Part shown: positions 23,795 to 32,968 of the stretch, in pieces | Layout of the letters: the number at the start of each line of letters is the position of its first letter | How positions within the stretch are numbered: the stretch's first letter is position 1 | Assembly (NCBI GenBank): GCA_964453075.1 | Contig: CAYVNM010000001.1 | Coordinates: 1 to 64,000 of the forward strand | DNA: 64,000 nt | Direction of reading: 5' to 3' | Source: C7867-006 sp964453075 | GTDB taxonomy: Bacteria > Patescibacteriota > Minisyncoccia > Phycocordibacterales > DATDWN01 | Position numbers and translations under genes: made by a program | The notes under the pieces: model-generated | What the model was told of the DNA's origin: nothing | What the model saw: the letters and a program-made list of their open reading frames with translations, nothing else | Database searches by the model: none

Positions 23795-25186
23795 CTAAAA
23801 ATCACTAAATTCTTTTTCTGCTCCACCATACTGGGACTTATCCATGCTTTGGAAAGTAGCCTTCTTTTCATTGAAGAATAAATCAACCTTTCCAGTTTCT
23901 CCATTTCTGTGTTTTTCAATCAAAATTTCAGCAATATTTGTTTTTTCTGATTCTTCTTTATATTTGTCCTCACGATGAATAAAAATAACTACATCAGCGT
24001 CCTGCTCAATAGAACCAGAATCCCGAAGGTCAGATAGGCGAGGGCGACCACCACGGGCTTCTACGGCACGAGAAAGCTGTGACAGAGCCAATACAGGCAC
24101 ATCTAGCTCACGAGCAAGGTTTTTCAATGATCTTGATATTTCTGTTGTTTGTTGAACCAGGTTGTCATTTTTGGTTTGAGTAGGAACCATGAGTTGCAAG
24201 TAGTCAACAATAATCATACCAAGACCTTTTTCACTTTTTAGTCGGCGAGCGATAGAACGCATTTTCAAAATATTATTTCCTGGTTGATCGTCTATATAAA
24301 TGGGTGCACGACTCAATTTATCTAATCCATTGCGTATTGATTCAAAGTCGTCCTGTCTTGAAAGCTTTCCTGTACGCATTTTCCAAGCATCAACATTAGA
24401 CTGTGCGGCAAGCATTCTATCTACCAATTGTTGAGAAGACATCTCAAGAGAGAATATTCCAACAGAAGTATTATGATTGACTGCAGTTTGACGAGCAATA
24501 TCTAGAGCTAACGCTGTTTTTCCCATACTTGGTCTAGCGGCGAGAATAATAAGATCAGATTTTTGGAAACCGGCTAATTTAAAATCAAGATCAGTGAAAC
24601 CCGTGGGCACACCTCGCATACCTTGCCCTTCAGTATGAAGTTTGTCCAAACGATCCCAAGCCTCAGTCAATTCGTCTTTCAATGAGACAAATTTGTGAGA
24701 AGAATGGGACTGGGTGACATCAAAAAGCTTTTTCTCTGCACTGTCCAATATTTCTTCTAGTTCTTTTGTCTCATCATAACCTAATTGTGAAATATGGTCA
24801 GAAGCTTCTATGATTTTTCTCATCATAAATTTTTTCTGAACGATTTCAGCATAGTAGGCAATGTTGCTTGATGACGGTACTACATTTACTAGTTCAGTTA
24901 GGTAAGTATTTCCACCGATTTGATCTAACCATCCTTTTTCTTTTAGGCGAGTTGAAACTGATAATAGATCAATAGGAGAACGTTTTACAAAAAGCTCCAA
25001 CATGGTTTCGTAAATTACACGATGCTTTTCGGAATAAAAAGAGTCAGCATTTACAACATCTGTTACATCAAATAAGGCCTCCGGTCGAAGCATGATAGAA
25101 CCAAGTAGTGCCATTTCAGCCTCTAGGTTTTGTGGAGGTATTCTAAGTCTATTTTGTACGGTTTGAGTTATTACTGTTTTTTGCAT
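23795..25186 (-). CDS. dnaB: Replicative DNA helicase DnaB
   Basis: 463 residues, usual length. N-terminal DnaB domain (LRIPPQNLEAEMALLGSIML), linker, then the RecA-like motor: Walker A ARPSMGKTALALD, the GIFSLEMSSQQL block, Walker B IIVDYLQLM and VPVLALSQLSRAVE. It unwinds DNA ahead of the replisome as a hexamer. TAGAAT (minus strand) lies 7 nt before the ATG, with no Shine-Dalgarno. Confidence 0.97.
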   Translation of the reverse strand: MQKTVITQTVQNRLRIPPQNLEAEMALLGSIMLRPEALFDVTDVVNADSFYSEKHRVIYETMLELFVKRSPIDLLSVSTRLKEKGWLDQIGGNTYLTELVNVVPSSSNIAYYAEIVQKKFMMRKIIEASDHISQLGYDETKELEEILDSAEKKLFDVTQSHSSHKFVSLKDELTEAWDRLDKLHTEGQGMRGVPTGFTDLDFKLAGFQKSDLIILAARPSMGKTALALDIARQTAVNHNTSVGIFSLEMSSQQLVDRMLAAQSNVDAWKMRTGKLSRQDDFESIRNGLDKLSRAPIYIDDQPGNNILKMRSIARRLKSEKGLGMIIVDYLQLMVPTQTKNDNLVQQTTEISRSLKNLARELDVPVLALSQLSRAVEARGGRPRLSDLRDSGSIEQDADVVIFIHREDKYKEESEKTNIAEILIEKHRNGETGKVDLFFNEKKATFQSMDKSQYGGAEKEFSDF

Positions 25187-25261
25187 TACAGATATTCTAG
25201 CATGGGCAGGTTTTTTCAGACTACCTAGAAAAAAGTTGATAACGTGTGGATTAAATAAGTC

Positions 25262-26653
25262 TTATTCTTCGGGAGCTGGAGAAGGCGATGGTGATGGAGA
25301 GGGTGAGATAACAGGTCCTTTTTCAGTATCTTTAACATCAAAACCTAATTCTTCAACCTTATTTCTTATTTCGTCACTCTTGGCAAAATCTTTGTTATTT
25401 CTTGCTAAATCGCGCTCTTTTATGAGGTTTTGTACATTTTCAGGTATTTCAAAAGACTCCACCTTTTCTAAATCTAATCCCAAGACTCTATCAAAATCCA
25501 AGATTAGTGATTTTTTATCACCATTACTCAATTCCTCGTCTTTTACTATTTGCCAGACTGTGGCTATAGCTTGTGGCATATTTAGGTCATCATTTATTGA
25601 AACCACGAATTGATTTTTGTATTCCTCTGTTTTGGTTGAGTCGCTTTGCGTATTGTCACTTTCAAATTCTTGCATTTTCGCTCTCAATTTTTTTAATGCT
25701 GTTTGAGCACCTTCCAAAGCTTCCCAAGTGAAATTCAACATTCCACTATAGTGTGTTCCTAAGGTTAAATATCTAAAGGCCAGTGGATCAAAACCTTTTC
25801 CTGTTAAAGTTTCTAGTGTAAAAATATTTCCTAAAGATTTACTCATTTTCTTGCCATCTACAGTTATAAACCCACCATGTATCCAATAATTTACAAAAGT
25901 TTTACCAGTTACAGCTTCTGACTGTGCTATTTCGTTTGTATGGTGGGGGAATATTAGATCGGAGCCTCCGGTGTGAATATCTATGGTTTCAGAAAGGTTC
26001 TTCATTGACATAGCAGAACATTCTATGTGCCAACCTGGGCGACCTTTTCCAAAAGGTGCATCATATGACACATCACCATCTTCTTCTGAATAAAACTTCC
26101 ACAGAGAAAAATCTCTGGGATTAGTTTTATCGTACTCATCGTTTGCTATTCTCTCTTTGGTGGAGTTTTCTAGATTTAAATGAGCCAATTGACCGTAGTT
26201 ATTTGATTTGGTTATGTCAAAATAAATTCCATCTGAACTTTTGTATGCGTGGCCATTCTCAAGCATTTTTTCTATTAGAATAATCATGTCTTTTATACTT
26301 TCTGTCGCACGAGGAGTTTTACCTGGTCTTTTTATGTTTAAAATCTCAAGATCAGCAAAAAACAAATCCTCATATTTGCGAGTAAGAGTTTCGAGACTTA
26401 TTCCTTCATCACGACTTCTTTTTATTGTTTTGTCATCAACATCTGTGACATTCATCACTCCGTCTACTTTGTATCCATTATATTCAAAAGTTCGTCTCAA
26501 GATGTCTGAAAGTATAAAAGTACGAAAATTACCGATATGTGCAAAATCATAAACAGTAGGTCCACAACTATACATAGAAATTTCATCTGTTTTTATTGGA
26601 ACGAATTCTTCTTTTTTACTACTGAGTGTGTTTTGCAAGAAAATCTGTGTCAT
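25262..26653 (-). CDS. cysS: Cysteinyl-tRNA synthetase
   Basis: 463 residues, class I. Zinc ligands begin with the Cys in MYSCGPTVYDFAHIGNFRT, which also carries the HIGH-type motif (HIGN); KMSKS appears as KKMSKSLGN. It charges tRNA-Cys. The core ends near VEELGFDVKDTEKG, after which comes an unusual tail of alternating Pro and Ser closing with APEE. TATACT (minus strand) is 7 nt before the ATG. Confidence 0.96.
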   Translation of the reverse strand: MTQIFLQNTLSSKKEEFVPIKTDEISMYSCGPTVYDFAHIGNFRTFILSDILRRTFEYNGYKVDGVMNVTDVDDKTIKRSRDEGISLETLTRKYEDLFFADLEILNIKRPGKTPRATESIKDMIILIEKMLENGHAYKSSDGIYFDITKSNNYGQLAHLNLENSTKERIANDEYDKTNPRDFSLWKFYSEEDGDVSYDAPFGKGRPGWHIECSAMSMKNLSETIDIHTGGSDLIFPHHTNEIAQSEAVTGKTFVNYWIHGGFITVDGKKMSKSLGNIFTLETLTGKGFDPLAFRYLTLGTHYSGMLNFTWEALEGAQTALKKLRAKMQEFESDNTQSDSTKTEEYKNQFVVSINDDLNMPQAIATVWQIVKDEELSNGDKKSLILDFDRVLGLDLEKVESFEIPENVQNLIKERDLARNNKDFAKSDEIRNKVEELGFDVKDTEKGPVISPSPSPSPSPAPEE

Positions 26654-26717
26654 AAATCATAGTATAACGAAATTTTAAGTTGACCACAATACAGTTTCTT
26701 GCGATAATTAAGGACTG

Positions 26718-27944
26718 ATGAGTAATTTTTTTAAATACAGAGTATATATTTTTGCAATAATAATTGCAGTTTTGGCGATATTTTCTCTAGGGTATTATTC
26801 AGGGAAATCAAGTCAATCAGAAAATGATAGGCTTGCTTCTATCTTAAATAAAAATGCAGGTATTGGTGAAAACATAGACTTTGCTTCGTTCTGGAAAGCC
26901 TGGGAGGTTATTAATGAAAAATATGTTTCTACTAGAGCAACTAGTACAGAAAAAGTGGATGATCAAACACGTGTATATGGAGCAATTGAAGGTATGGTCA
27001 ATTCTCTAGGTGATCCTTATACAATATTTTTTCCACCAGTTGAATCAAAAAGTTTTGCAGATGAGATAAGTGGAAATTTTGAAGGCGTAGGTATGGAAGT
27101 TGGAATGAAGGACAATGTGCTCACAGTTATCGCCCCTTTGAAAAATACACCCGCATATAGGGCTGGAATAAAATCCGGAGACAAAATAGTAAAAATAGAT
27201 GAAACAGTAACAAATGGATTGAATACTTCGGAAGCTATAAAGTTGATAAAAGGACCAAAAGGCACAAAAGTGAGATTCACTATTGTTCGTGAGGGAGAAA
27301 AAGAACCCATAGAAGTAGAAGTAGTTAGAGATATTATTGACATTCCTACAATAGACACTGAAACAAAAGGAGATGTGTTTATAATTCATCTGTACAACTT
27401 CTCTGCTATTTCTTCAAACTCATTTAGAAATGCACTCAGAGAATTTATAGAATCAGGTCATCATAAACTTATTCTAGATCTTAGAGGCAATCCTGGAGGA
27501 TATCTTGAGGCGGCAGTAGATATGGCATCATGGTTTTTGCCTGCAGGGAAGGTTATAGTTAAAGAGGATTTTAAAAAAGAACAAGATGCACAAATATTCA
27601 GAAGTAAAGGCTATAACATTTTTAACGAAAATTTAAAAATGGTGATTTTGATAGACGGAGGCTCGGCTAGTGCATCAGAGATATTGGCAGGTGCACTAAA
27701 GGAACATGGAGTGGCTACACTAATCGGAACACAATCTTATGGTAAGGGATCTGTACAAGAACTGGTGCCGATAACTACAGATACTAGTCTAAAGGTAACT
27801 ATAGCTAGATGGCTTACTCCAAATGGTAACTCTATTTCTCAAGGTGGATTGACTCCTGATATTGTTGTAAAGTTTGATGAAAAAGAATTTTTGAAAGGGA
27901 ATGATGTTCAAATTAAATCAGCTTTGGAATATTTGAATAAATAA
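26718..27944 (+). CDS. ctpA: C-terminal processing peptidase (S41)
   Basis: 408 residues: N-terminal membrane helix (about 7-25), PDZ domain (about 110-195, GVGMEVGMKDN...GIKSGDKIVKID), then the S41 protease core with the catalytic Ser in GGSASASEI (near 315) and Lys in QSYGKGSVQ. It cleaves C-termini of envelope proteins on the outer face of the membrane. A GATAAT box is 9 nt upstream of the start. Confidence 0.93.
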   Translation: MSNFFKYRVYIFAIIIAVLAIFSLGYYSGKSSQSENDRLASILNKNAGIGENIDFASFWKAWEVINEKYVSTRATSTEKVDDQTRVYGAIEGMVNSLGDPYTIFFPPVESKSFADEISGNFEGVGMEVGMKDNVLTVIAPLKNTPAYRAGIKSGDKIVKIDETVTNGLNTSEAIKLIKGPKGTKVRFTIVREGEKEPIEVEVVRDIIDIPTIDTETKGDVFIIHLYNFSAISSNSFRNALREFIESGHHKLILDLRGNPGGYLEAAVDMASWFLPAGKVIVKEDFKKEQDAQIFRSKGYNIFNENLKMVILIDGGSASASEILAGALKEHGVATLIGTQSYGKGSVQELVPITTDTSLKVTIARWLTPNGNSISQGGLTPDIVVKFDEKEFLKGNDVQIKSALEYLNK

Positions 27945-27997
27945 GATCCCTTTTTTGCGCATCATAAAGACAGGCTCGACTACTCTATGGTTTGTGC

Positions 27998-28003
27998 TAA
28001 AAT
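27998..28003 (+). promoter_or_regulatory. -10 box of rplI, predicted leaderless
   Basis: TAAAAT at 27998-28003 lies exactly 6 nt before the ATG; TCGACT 16 nt upstream is a plausible -35. Confidence 0.55.
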
Positions 28004-28009
28004 AGGCTC

Positions 28010-28453
28010 ATGAAAGTCATATTACTTAAAGATGTCCCAAAGGTGGGCAAAAAGTACGATATTAAAAATGTGGCAGAGGGATATGCCGTGAATTTGCTGA
28101 TACCCAAAGGATTGGCACAAATAGCCACAGCTCAAGCAGAGAAAAATATAGAGGTGATGAAGCAGAAAGATATGGTGGAGAAGAAAGTTCAAGGAGAATT
28201 ACTTGTGAAAAATTTAGAGGCCATAAAAACATTAGTACTTAATATAAAAGAAAAGGCCAACGACAAGGGTCACTTGTTTGCAGGTATTACAAAAGAAAGG
28301 TTGGTTGAAGAAATACTGAAAACAGCACGACTCAATCTTGATGTTGATTCTATAAAACTAGACAAACCAATAAAGGAGGTAGGGGAACACGAGGTTACTG
28401 TTGAGGTTCTGGGCAAGAGTGCAAAATTTAAAGTAAACATAGAAGTACTGTAA
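28010..28453 (+). CDS. rplI: 50S ribosomal protein L9
   Basis: 147 residues, usual length. Family start MKVILLKDVPKVGKKYDIKN and AEGYAVNLLIPKGLA, long central helix, C-terminal domain with FAGITKERLVEEI and KEVGEHEVTVE. It stretches from the L1 side of the large subunit. It is not next to rpsF/rpsR as in many bacteria. Confidence 0.97.
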   Translation: MKVILLKDVPKVGKKYDIKNVAEGYAVNLLIPKGLAQIATAQAEKNIEVMKQKDMVEKKVQGELLVKNLEAIKTLVLNIKEKANDKGHLFAGITKERLVEEILKTARLNLDVDSIKLDKPIKEVGEHEVTVEVLGKSAKFKVNIEVL

Positions 28454-28537
28454 AAAGTTAAAAGGCGCCTGACACGGTGTATTGTGTAAGTATTATAGCA
28501 TACTTAGTGCCTAAATGTCAAGTCTATTAACAAAAAC

Positions 28538-28565
28538 AAAAGAGCCCCTGATGGGGCTCTTTTGT
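28538..28565. terminator. Bidirectional terminator between rplI and rpmA
   Basis: AAAAGAGCCCC pairs with GGGGCTCTTTT across a TGAT loop, with A-run and T-run on both sides. Another hairpin (AAGTAT/ATACTT) lies upstream near 28486-28505. Confidence 0.85.
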
Positions 28566-28581
28566 TTGTTATTTTTTGAAT

Positions 28582-28854
28582 TTAAATGACATGCACAACC
28601 TTTTTTGTCATAACAGTATTATCAAAATGTTTCTTTCTCTTTGTTCCGAATTTTACTGTTCCACTAACCAATGCAAATAGGGTATGGTCTTTTCCCATAC
28701 TAACGTTTTTGCCTGGAAGAACATCTGTTCCTCTTTGGCGGATTATGATTGAACCAGCCTGTGTTTTATCACCTTCAGTGATTTTAACCCCAAGGTATTT
28801 TGGATTCGAATCTCTACCGTTTTTTGTTGTTCCCGCGGACTTTTTATGTGCCAT
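28582..28854 (-). CDS. rpmA: 50S ribosomal protein L27
   Basis: 90 residues. It starts MAHKKSAGTTKNGRDSNPK, the N-terminal tail that reaches the peptidyl-transferase centre, without the cleavable extension of Firmicutes, and continues with GSIIIRQRGTDVLPG. AAAGGAT just upstream is a weak ribosome site; TATAAA is 8 nt before the ATG. It is separated from rplU by 7 kb. Confidence 0.96.
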   Translation of the reverse strand: MAHKKSAGTTKNGRDSNPKYLGVKITEGDKTQAGSIIIRQRGTDVLPGKNVSMGKDHTLFALVSGTVKFGTKRKKHFDNTVMTKKVVHVI

Positions 28855-28895
28855 ATCCTTTGTTTATAATAATAACTTTGTTAAAATACGTAGAC

Positions 28896-29300
28896 ATGAG
28901 TATAAATGATTTGCTCCAAAAAGTAAAGCCTTTTTATAACTTAATCCTTATTTTAATTATAGCTAGTATATTCTTTACATTAGGCCGTCTTTCGGCCTTA
29001 GAAGAGAGACATATGCCTATAAAAATAGGGTATCCAAATGCTTCTGAAACAGCCAATGTTTTAACTGGAAATTCCGCAATAACCCCAGAATCGAATGTTG
29101 ATAGTGGGGAAGCCCGCCTGCTTCCGACCGAACGAGAGGGCGGGCAGGTTATAGGTTCAAAAAACGGTAAAAAATACTATTTCCCCTGGTGTGGTACAGT
29201 AAAAATGATAAAACCAGAAAATCAAATAAAATTTTCTTCAATAGAAGAAGCAAGAAAAGCAGGATATTTACCAGCGGCGAATTGTAAAGGCTTAAAATAA
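28896..29300 (+). CDS. Membrane-anchored Ada-like domain protein
   Basis: 134 residues from ATG 28896. One membrane helix (about 15-33), a linker, then a small domain GSKNGKKYYFPWCGTVKMI...AGYLPAANCKG resembling the metal-binding Ada domain repeat, with two Cys. Similar short proteins occur in Patescibacteria; function unknown. A 36 nt palindromic element is translated as ARLLPTEREGGQ in the linker (residues 73-84). TAAAAT is 8 nt upstream of the ATG. Confidence 0.75.
   Translation: MSINDLLQKVKPFYNLILILIIASIFFTLGRLSALEERHMPIKIGYPNASETANVLTGNSAITPESNVDSGEARLLPTEREGGQVIGSKNGKKYYFPWCGTVKMIKPENQIKFSSIEEARKAGYLPAANCKGLK
29113..29148 (+). repeat. Palindromic coding element, copy 4 (36 nt)
   Basis: Begins CCCGCCTGCTTCCGACCG and ends GGGCGGGCAGG. 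The outer arms are intact; the inner arms have changes (CTTCCGA against ACGAGAG), so this copy is more diverged. It is in the same reading frame as the rsmH and methyltransferase copies. Confidence 0.88.
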
Positions 29301-29378
29301 GTTTGTATTTAGGTTTGTTTAGGAGTATAATTAGGCGTCAGTTATACACTTTTTATTATAAAAAATAAATATATCCAC

Positions 29379-30971
29379 ATGAATAATTCCACGATCATTG
29401 CAAAAGTAAAAGTTTTTTTCACAAAAAAGAAAGTTATCTGGTCTACTTTGGGTTTGGTTGTGGTTTTGGGTTTGTGGTTTCTAGCTAGTAGAAATGGGGA
29501 AGGGAGTGATATTCAAGTAGATACAGCAAAAATACAGGATGTAGAAAAGACAGTTTTGACTACTGGCCAGGTTGTAAGTACTACAAATTTGAGTCTTAGT
29601 TTCCAAGCAGGAGGCGTTGTAAAGCAAATATATGTTAAGGAAGGTGATTTAGTTAAATCGGGACAAACCTTGGCTATTTTGGACCAAGGTACAGCTTTAG
29701 CTACTCTAAAAAGTGCTCAGGGTACACTGGCTCAAGCTAAAGCAAATTATAACAAGATAGTAGCTGCAGCTACAGTTGAAGATATTGCGGTTTCCAAGGC
29801 CGCTGTCGATGTTGCTTCCACTGCTCTATCTAATGCTAAACAAAATTTACTAAATCAACTTTCTTCTGCGTATAATGACGCAAACACAGCAGTTTTGTCT
29901 TACACAAACAACTTGTTTTCCAATCCTAATTCGATAACACCACAATTTGGAGTTTCAGGAACTGTTCAAACTAACCAACAATTAGTTGGAATAATAAATG
30001 ATAAAAGAGTGAAGATTAATTCCATGTTATTGGCTTGGCAAATCGAACTCGCAAGCATAAACGAGGAAAATATTAATCAAGTTACAAAAGATTCTCTTTC
30101 TAATTTAACTTATATAACTAATTATCTTTCAGATATCATTAATGTTTTGACAACTCATACACAAATAACTTCAGGAGGTAGTCAAACCACCTTAACAACT
30201 TATCTTACTGGTGTTGTTACTGGAAAATCCAGTGTTGACACATCCTACACAACTATAACCACGTACAATCAGGCTATTTTGAGTGCACAGGCTACACTAG
30301 ATCAGGCAAAGGCAACATTATCCTTAAAACAAGCTCCAGCAAGAACCGAAGATGTTGAAATTGCTAATGCTCAAGTTTTATCAGCCCAAGGTCAGGTAGA
30401 TTCAGCAGAGGTCGCTTTGAATAATACGGTGTTAAGAGCACCAGCTTCTGGAACAATAACTCAAGTTGATATTAAATTGGGAGAACTAGCACAAGCAATG
30501 AAAGAAGTTATGAAATTGCAAAATGTAGGTGAATTGTATGCTGAGGCCTTGGTTAGTGAAGCAGATATTGCTTCAGTAAAAGTTGGGCAAATTATAGACA
30601 ACACATTTGATGCCTTGGGCCCATATGAACATTTTGAAAGCAAAGTTTTGGTTGTGAATCCTGCATCTACAGTGGTTTCAGGAGTGGTTAATTATAAAGT
30701 TATAGGAAGTTTGGAGAATATTCCAAATATAAAACCTGGAATGACCGCAAATATGACTATTTTGGTTGCAGAAAAAAAAGCTGTTTTAGTGGTGCCATCA
30801 TCTGCAATAATAAATAAAGAAAATAAAAGATACGTTAGGGTTATTGATGATACAAAAACCAAGACATTTCATGAGGTAGAAGTAACTACTGGTTTAGAAG
30901 CTGATAGTGGTTTAACAGAAATACTTTCAGGATTAACAGAAGGTCAAGAGGTGGTGACTTACATAAAATAA
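29379..30971 (+). CDS. MacA/HlyD-type membrane fusion protein
   Basis: 530 residues: N-terminal membrane helix (about 18-34), lipoyl-like half domains (VVKQIYVKEGDLVKSGQTLA and APASGTITQVDIKLGEL) flanking a long helical hairpin rich in Ala and Gln, then a beta barrel (PGMTANMTILV). It is the periplasmic adaptor of a MacB-type exporter; the ATPase starts 2 nt later. The hairpin has an extra Asn/Thr-rich stretch of about 110 residues (about 160-275). In a cell without an outer membrane the adaptor would act at the surface. Confidence 0.9.
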   Translation: MNNSTIIAKVKVFFTKKKVIWSTLGLVVVLGLWFLASRNGEGSDIQVDTAKIQDVEKTVLTTGQVVSTTNLSLSFQAGGVVKQIYVKEGDLVKSGQTLAILDQGTALATLKSAQGTLAQAKANYNKIVAAATVEDIAVSKAAVDVASTALSNAKQNLLNQLSSAYNDANTAVLSYTNNLFSNPNSITPQFGVSGTVQTNQQLVGIINDKRVKINSMLLAWQIELASINEENINQVTKDSLSNLTYITNYLSDIINVLTTHTQITSGGSQTTLTTYLTGVVTGKSSVDTSYTTITTYNQAILSAQATLDQAKATLSLKQAPARTEDVEIANAQVLSAQGQVDSAEVALNNTVLRAPASGTITQVDIKLGELAQAMKEVMKLQNVGELYAEALVSEADIASVKVGQIIDNTFDALGPYEHFESKVLVVNPASTVVSGVVNYKVIGSLENIPNIKPGMTANMTILVAEKKAVLVVPSSAIINKENKRYVRVIDDTKTKTFHEVEVTTGLEADSGLTEILSGLTEGQEVVTYIK

Positions 30972-30973
30972 AT

Positions 30974-31690
30974 ATGCCAATAATACGTGTTGAGGGTCTA
31001 AAAAAAGATTATACAAATGATGGCATTGCTACTCCAGTATTACATGGTATTGATTTTGTTATGGAACAAGGGGAGTTTGTAGCTATCATGGGTCCTTCTG
31101 GTTCTGGTAAATCCACCCTCATGCACATTTTGAGTTTTTTGGACAGGTCAACTTCAGGTCTCTATGAATTTGAAGGTCAAGATACCAAGGATTTTGATAA
31201 GGATTATCTAGCAAAACTCAGAAACGAACGTATAGGTTTTGTGTTTCAATCTTTCAACCTTCTTGCTAGAACCACAGTATTAGACAATGTAAAACTTCCC
31301 TTGATTTATAGTAACAAAAAAAATCATGATGATTTGGCGAAGAAAGCTTTGGCTGATGTGGGGTTATCACATCGTTTGGATTTTTATACCAATCAAATTT
31401 CGGGAGGAGAGAAACAACGTGTTGCAATTGCCAGAGCTTTAGTTTGTGATCCTGCAGTTATATTTGCTGACGAACCAACCGGTAACCTAGATTCCAAATC
31501 TGGAAATGCTGTTCTTGAAATTTTACAAAAACTTAATGATAAAGGAAGAACAATTATTCTAGTTACTCACGAAATGGATACCGCCAATCATGCAAAACGC
31601 ATTATTCACATAAAAGACGGAAAAATCATAAGTGATGAAAAAATAAAAAATCGTACTATAGCAACGGCCGATAAAGAACTTAAAAAATAA
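30974..31690 (+). CDS. ABC transporter ATPase, LolD/MacB type
   Basis: 238 residues. Walker A GPSGSGKSTL (about 39), Q-loop FVFQSFNLL, signature ISGGEKQRVAIARAL (about 142), Walker B VIFADEPTGNLD, H-loop VTHE. It powers the two FtsX-like permeases that follow. Gaps of 2 nt before and 1 nt after imply one mRNA. Confidence 0.95.
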   Translation: MPIIRVEGLKKDYTNDGIATPVLHGIDFVMEQGEFVAIMGPSGSGKSTLMHILSFLDRSTSGLYEFEGQDTKDFDKDYLAKLRNERIGFVFQSFNLLARTTVLDNVKLPLIYSNKKNHDDLAKKALADVGLSHRLDFYTNQISGGEKQRVAIARALVCDPAVIFADEPTGNLDSKSGNAVLEILQKLNDKGRTIILVTHEMDTANHAKRIIHIKDGKIISDEKIKNRTIATADKELKK

Positions 31691-31691
31691 A

Positions 31692-32963
31692 ATGGGGGTT
31701 GTATCAACTGTAAAAATGACTGTTAGAAACTTACTTGCTAGGAAAGGAAGGTCGTTTTTAACTATGCTTGGAATAGTTATTGGAGTAGCAGGAGTTATTA
31801 TCATAATTTCTCTGGGTGCCGGAGCACAATCTTTGGTTTTGGGGCAAGTTAATAAGCTCGGAACAAATTTATTGAGCGTTCAACCAGGAAAAAGTGACCC
31901 AAAAGGTCCTCCAGCACAAGTATATGGAGTAATTATTACCACACTAGTAAACTCAGACGCAGAAGCTTTACGTTCTCCTTCGCAAGTTCCACATGCTTTG
32001 GCAGTTAACGCTATTGTTCGCGGTACAGGGTCTGCTACTTGGCAGAATAAAACAACAGATACCAATTTTGTGGGAACTGATTCTGGTTATTCAAAAGTCA
32101 CAAATTTCACAATGCAATCAGGACAATTTATGAACCAATCAGATCTTGATGGTTCTGCCAATGTGGTTGTTCTGGGTTCAACTGTGGCTAAAGAACTTTT
32201 TGGTGACAGTGGTGTAAATCCCATAGGTCAAGTCATAAAAATAAAAAGTAGTTCTCAAACAAATGCAGGTGGAGTGCCTCTACGTGTTGTTGGTGTTATT
32301 TCTCCAAGGGGAAGTGCGTTTTTTCAGGACCAAGATAATCAAGTTTTTATCCCTTTAGCCATTGCTCAAGGTCAGCTTCTTGGTATTCATCATCTTCAAG
32401 CTATAAATGTTAAAGTTAATTCTTCAGAAAATTTAGACCAAACAATAAGTAATATAAATTCTGTCTTAAAACAGCAACACCATATCATTCTCGATGATGA
32501 TGTTGATTTTACAATAAGAAATTTAGCTAGTGCAGTAGATTTGTTAACAACTATAACTTCTGCTCTGAGTTTATTTTTAACTTCTATGGCTGCCATTGCT
32601 TTATTTGTGGGTGGTATAGGTATTCTCAACATTATGCTTGTTACAGTTGCCGAAAGAACGAGAGAAATAGGTTTGAGAAAGGCTGTAGGAGCCACGAATG
32701 GAAATATTCTCAAGCAGTTTATTTTTGAAGCAGGTATTTTGACTTCTATTGGAGGTATTATAGGTATTATTTTAGGAATAATCATTTCTTACCTTATGGC
32801 CATACTAATGCAATATATGGGTTTTGATTGGGATTTTGTCATTTCAATTACTTCTATTCTATTAGCTATGGGAGTCTCGGCCTTAACTGGTGTGATTTTT
32901 GGTCTTTATCCTTCATTTAAAGCGGCAAAACTTAATCCCATAGATGCACTTCGTTATGAATAA
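31692..32963 (+). CDS. MacB-like ABC permease 1
   Basis: 423 residues: a first helix after LLARKGRSFLTMLGIVIGV, a large extracytoplasmic MacB-PCD domain, then three C-terminal helices with the FtsX signature VAERTREIGLRKAVGA. Mechanotransmission-type transporters export peptides, lipoproteins or antibiotics. It is paired with a second permease 5 nt downstream. Confidence 0.92.
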   Translation: MGVVSTVKMTVRNLLARKGRSFLTMLGIVIGVAGVIIIISLGAGAQSLVLGQVNKLGTNLLSVQPGKSDPKGPPAQVYGVIITTLVNSDAEALRSPSQVPHALAVNAIVRGTGSATWQNKTTDTNFVGTDSGYSKVTNFTMQSGQFMNQSDLDGSANVVVLGSTVAKELFGDSGVNPIGQVIKIKSSSQTNAGGVPLRVVGVISPRGSAFFQDQDNQVFIPLAIAQGQLLGIHHLQAINVKVNSSENLDQTISNINSVLKQQHHIILDDDVDFTIRNLASAVDLLTTITSALSLFLTSMAAIALFVGGIGILNIMLVTVAERTREIGLRKAVGATNGNILKQFIFEAGILTSIGGIIGIILGIIISYLMAILMQYMGFDWDFVISITSILLAMGVSALTGVIFGLYPSFKAAKLNPIDALRYE

Positions 32964-32968
32964 TAATT

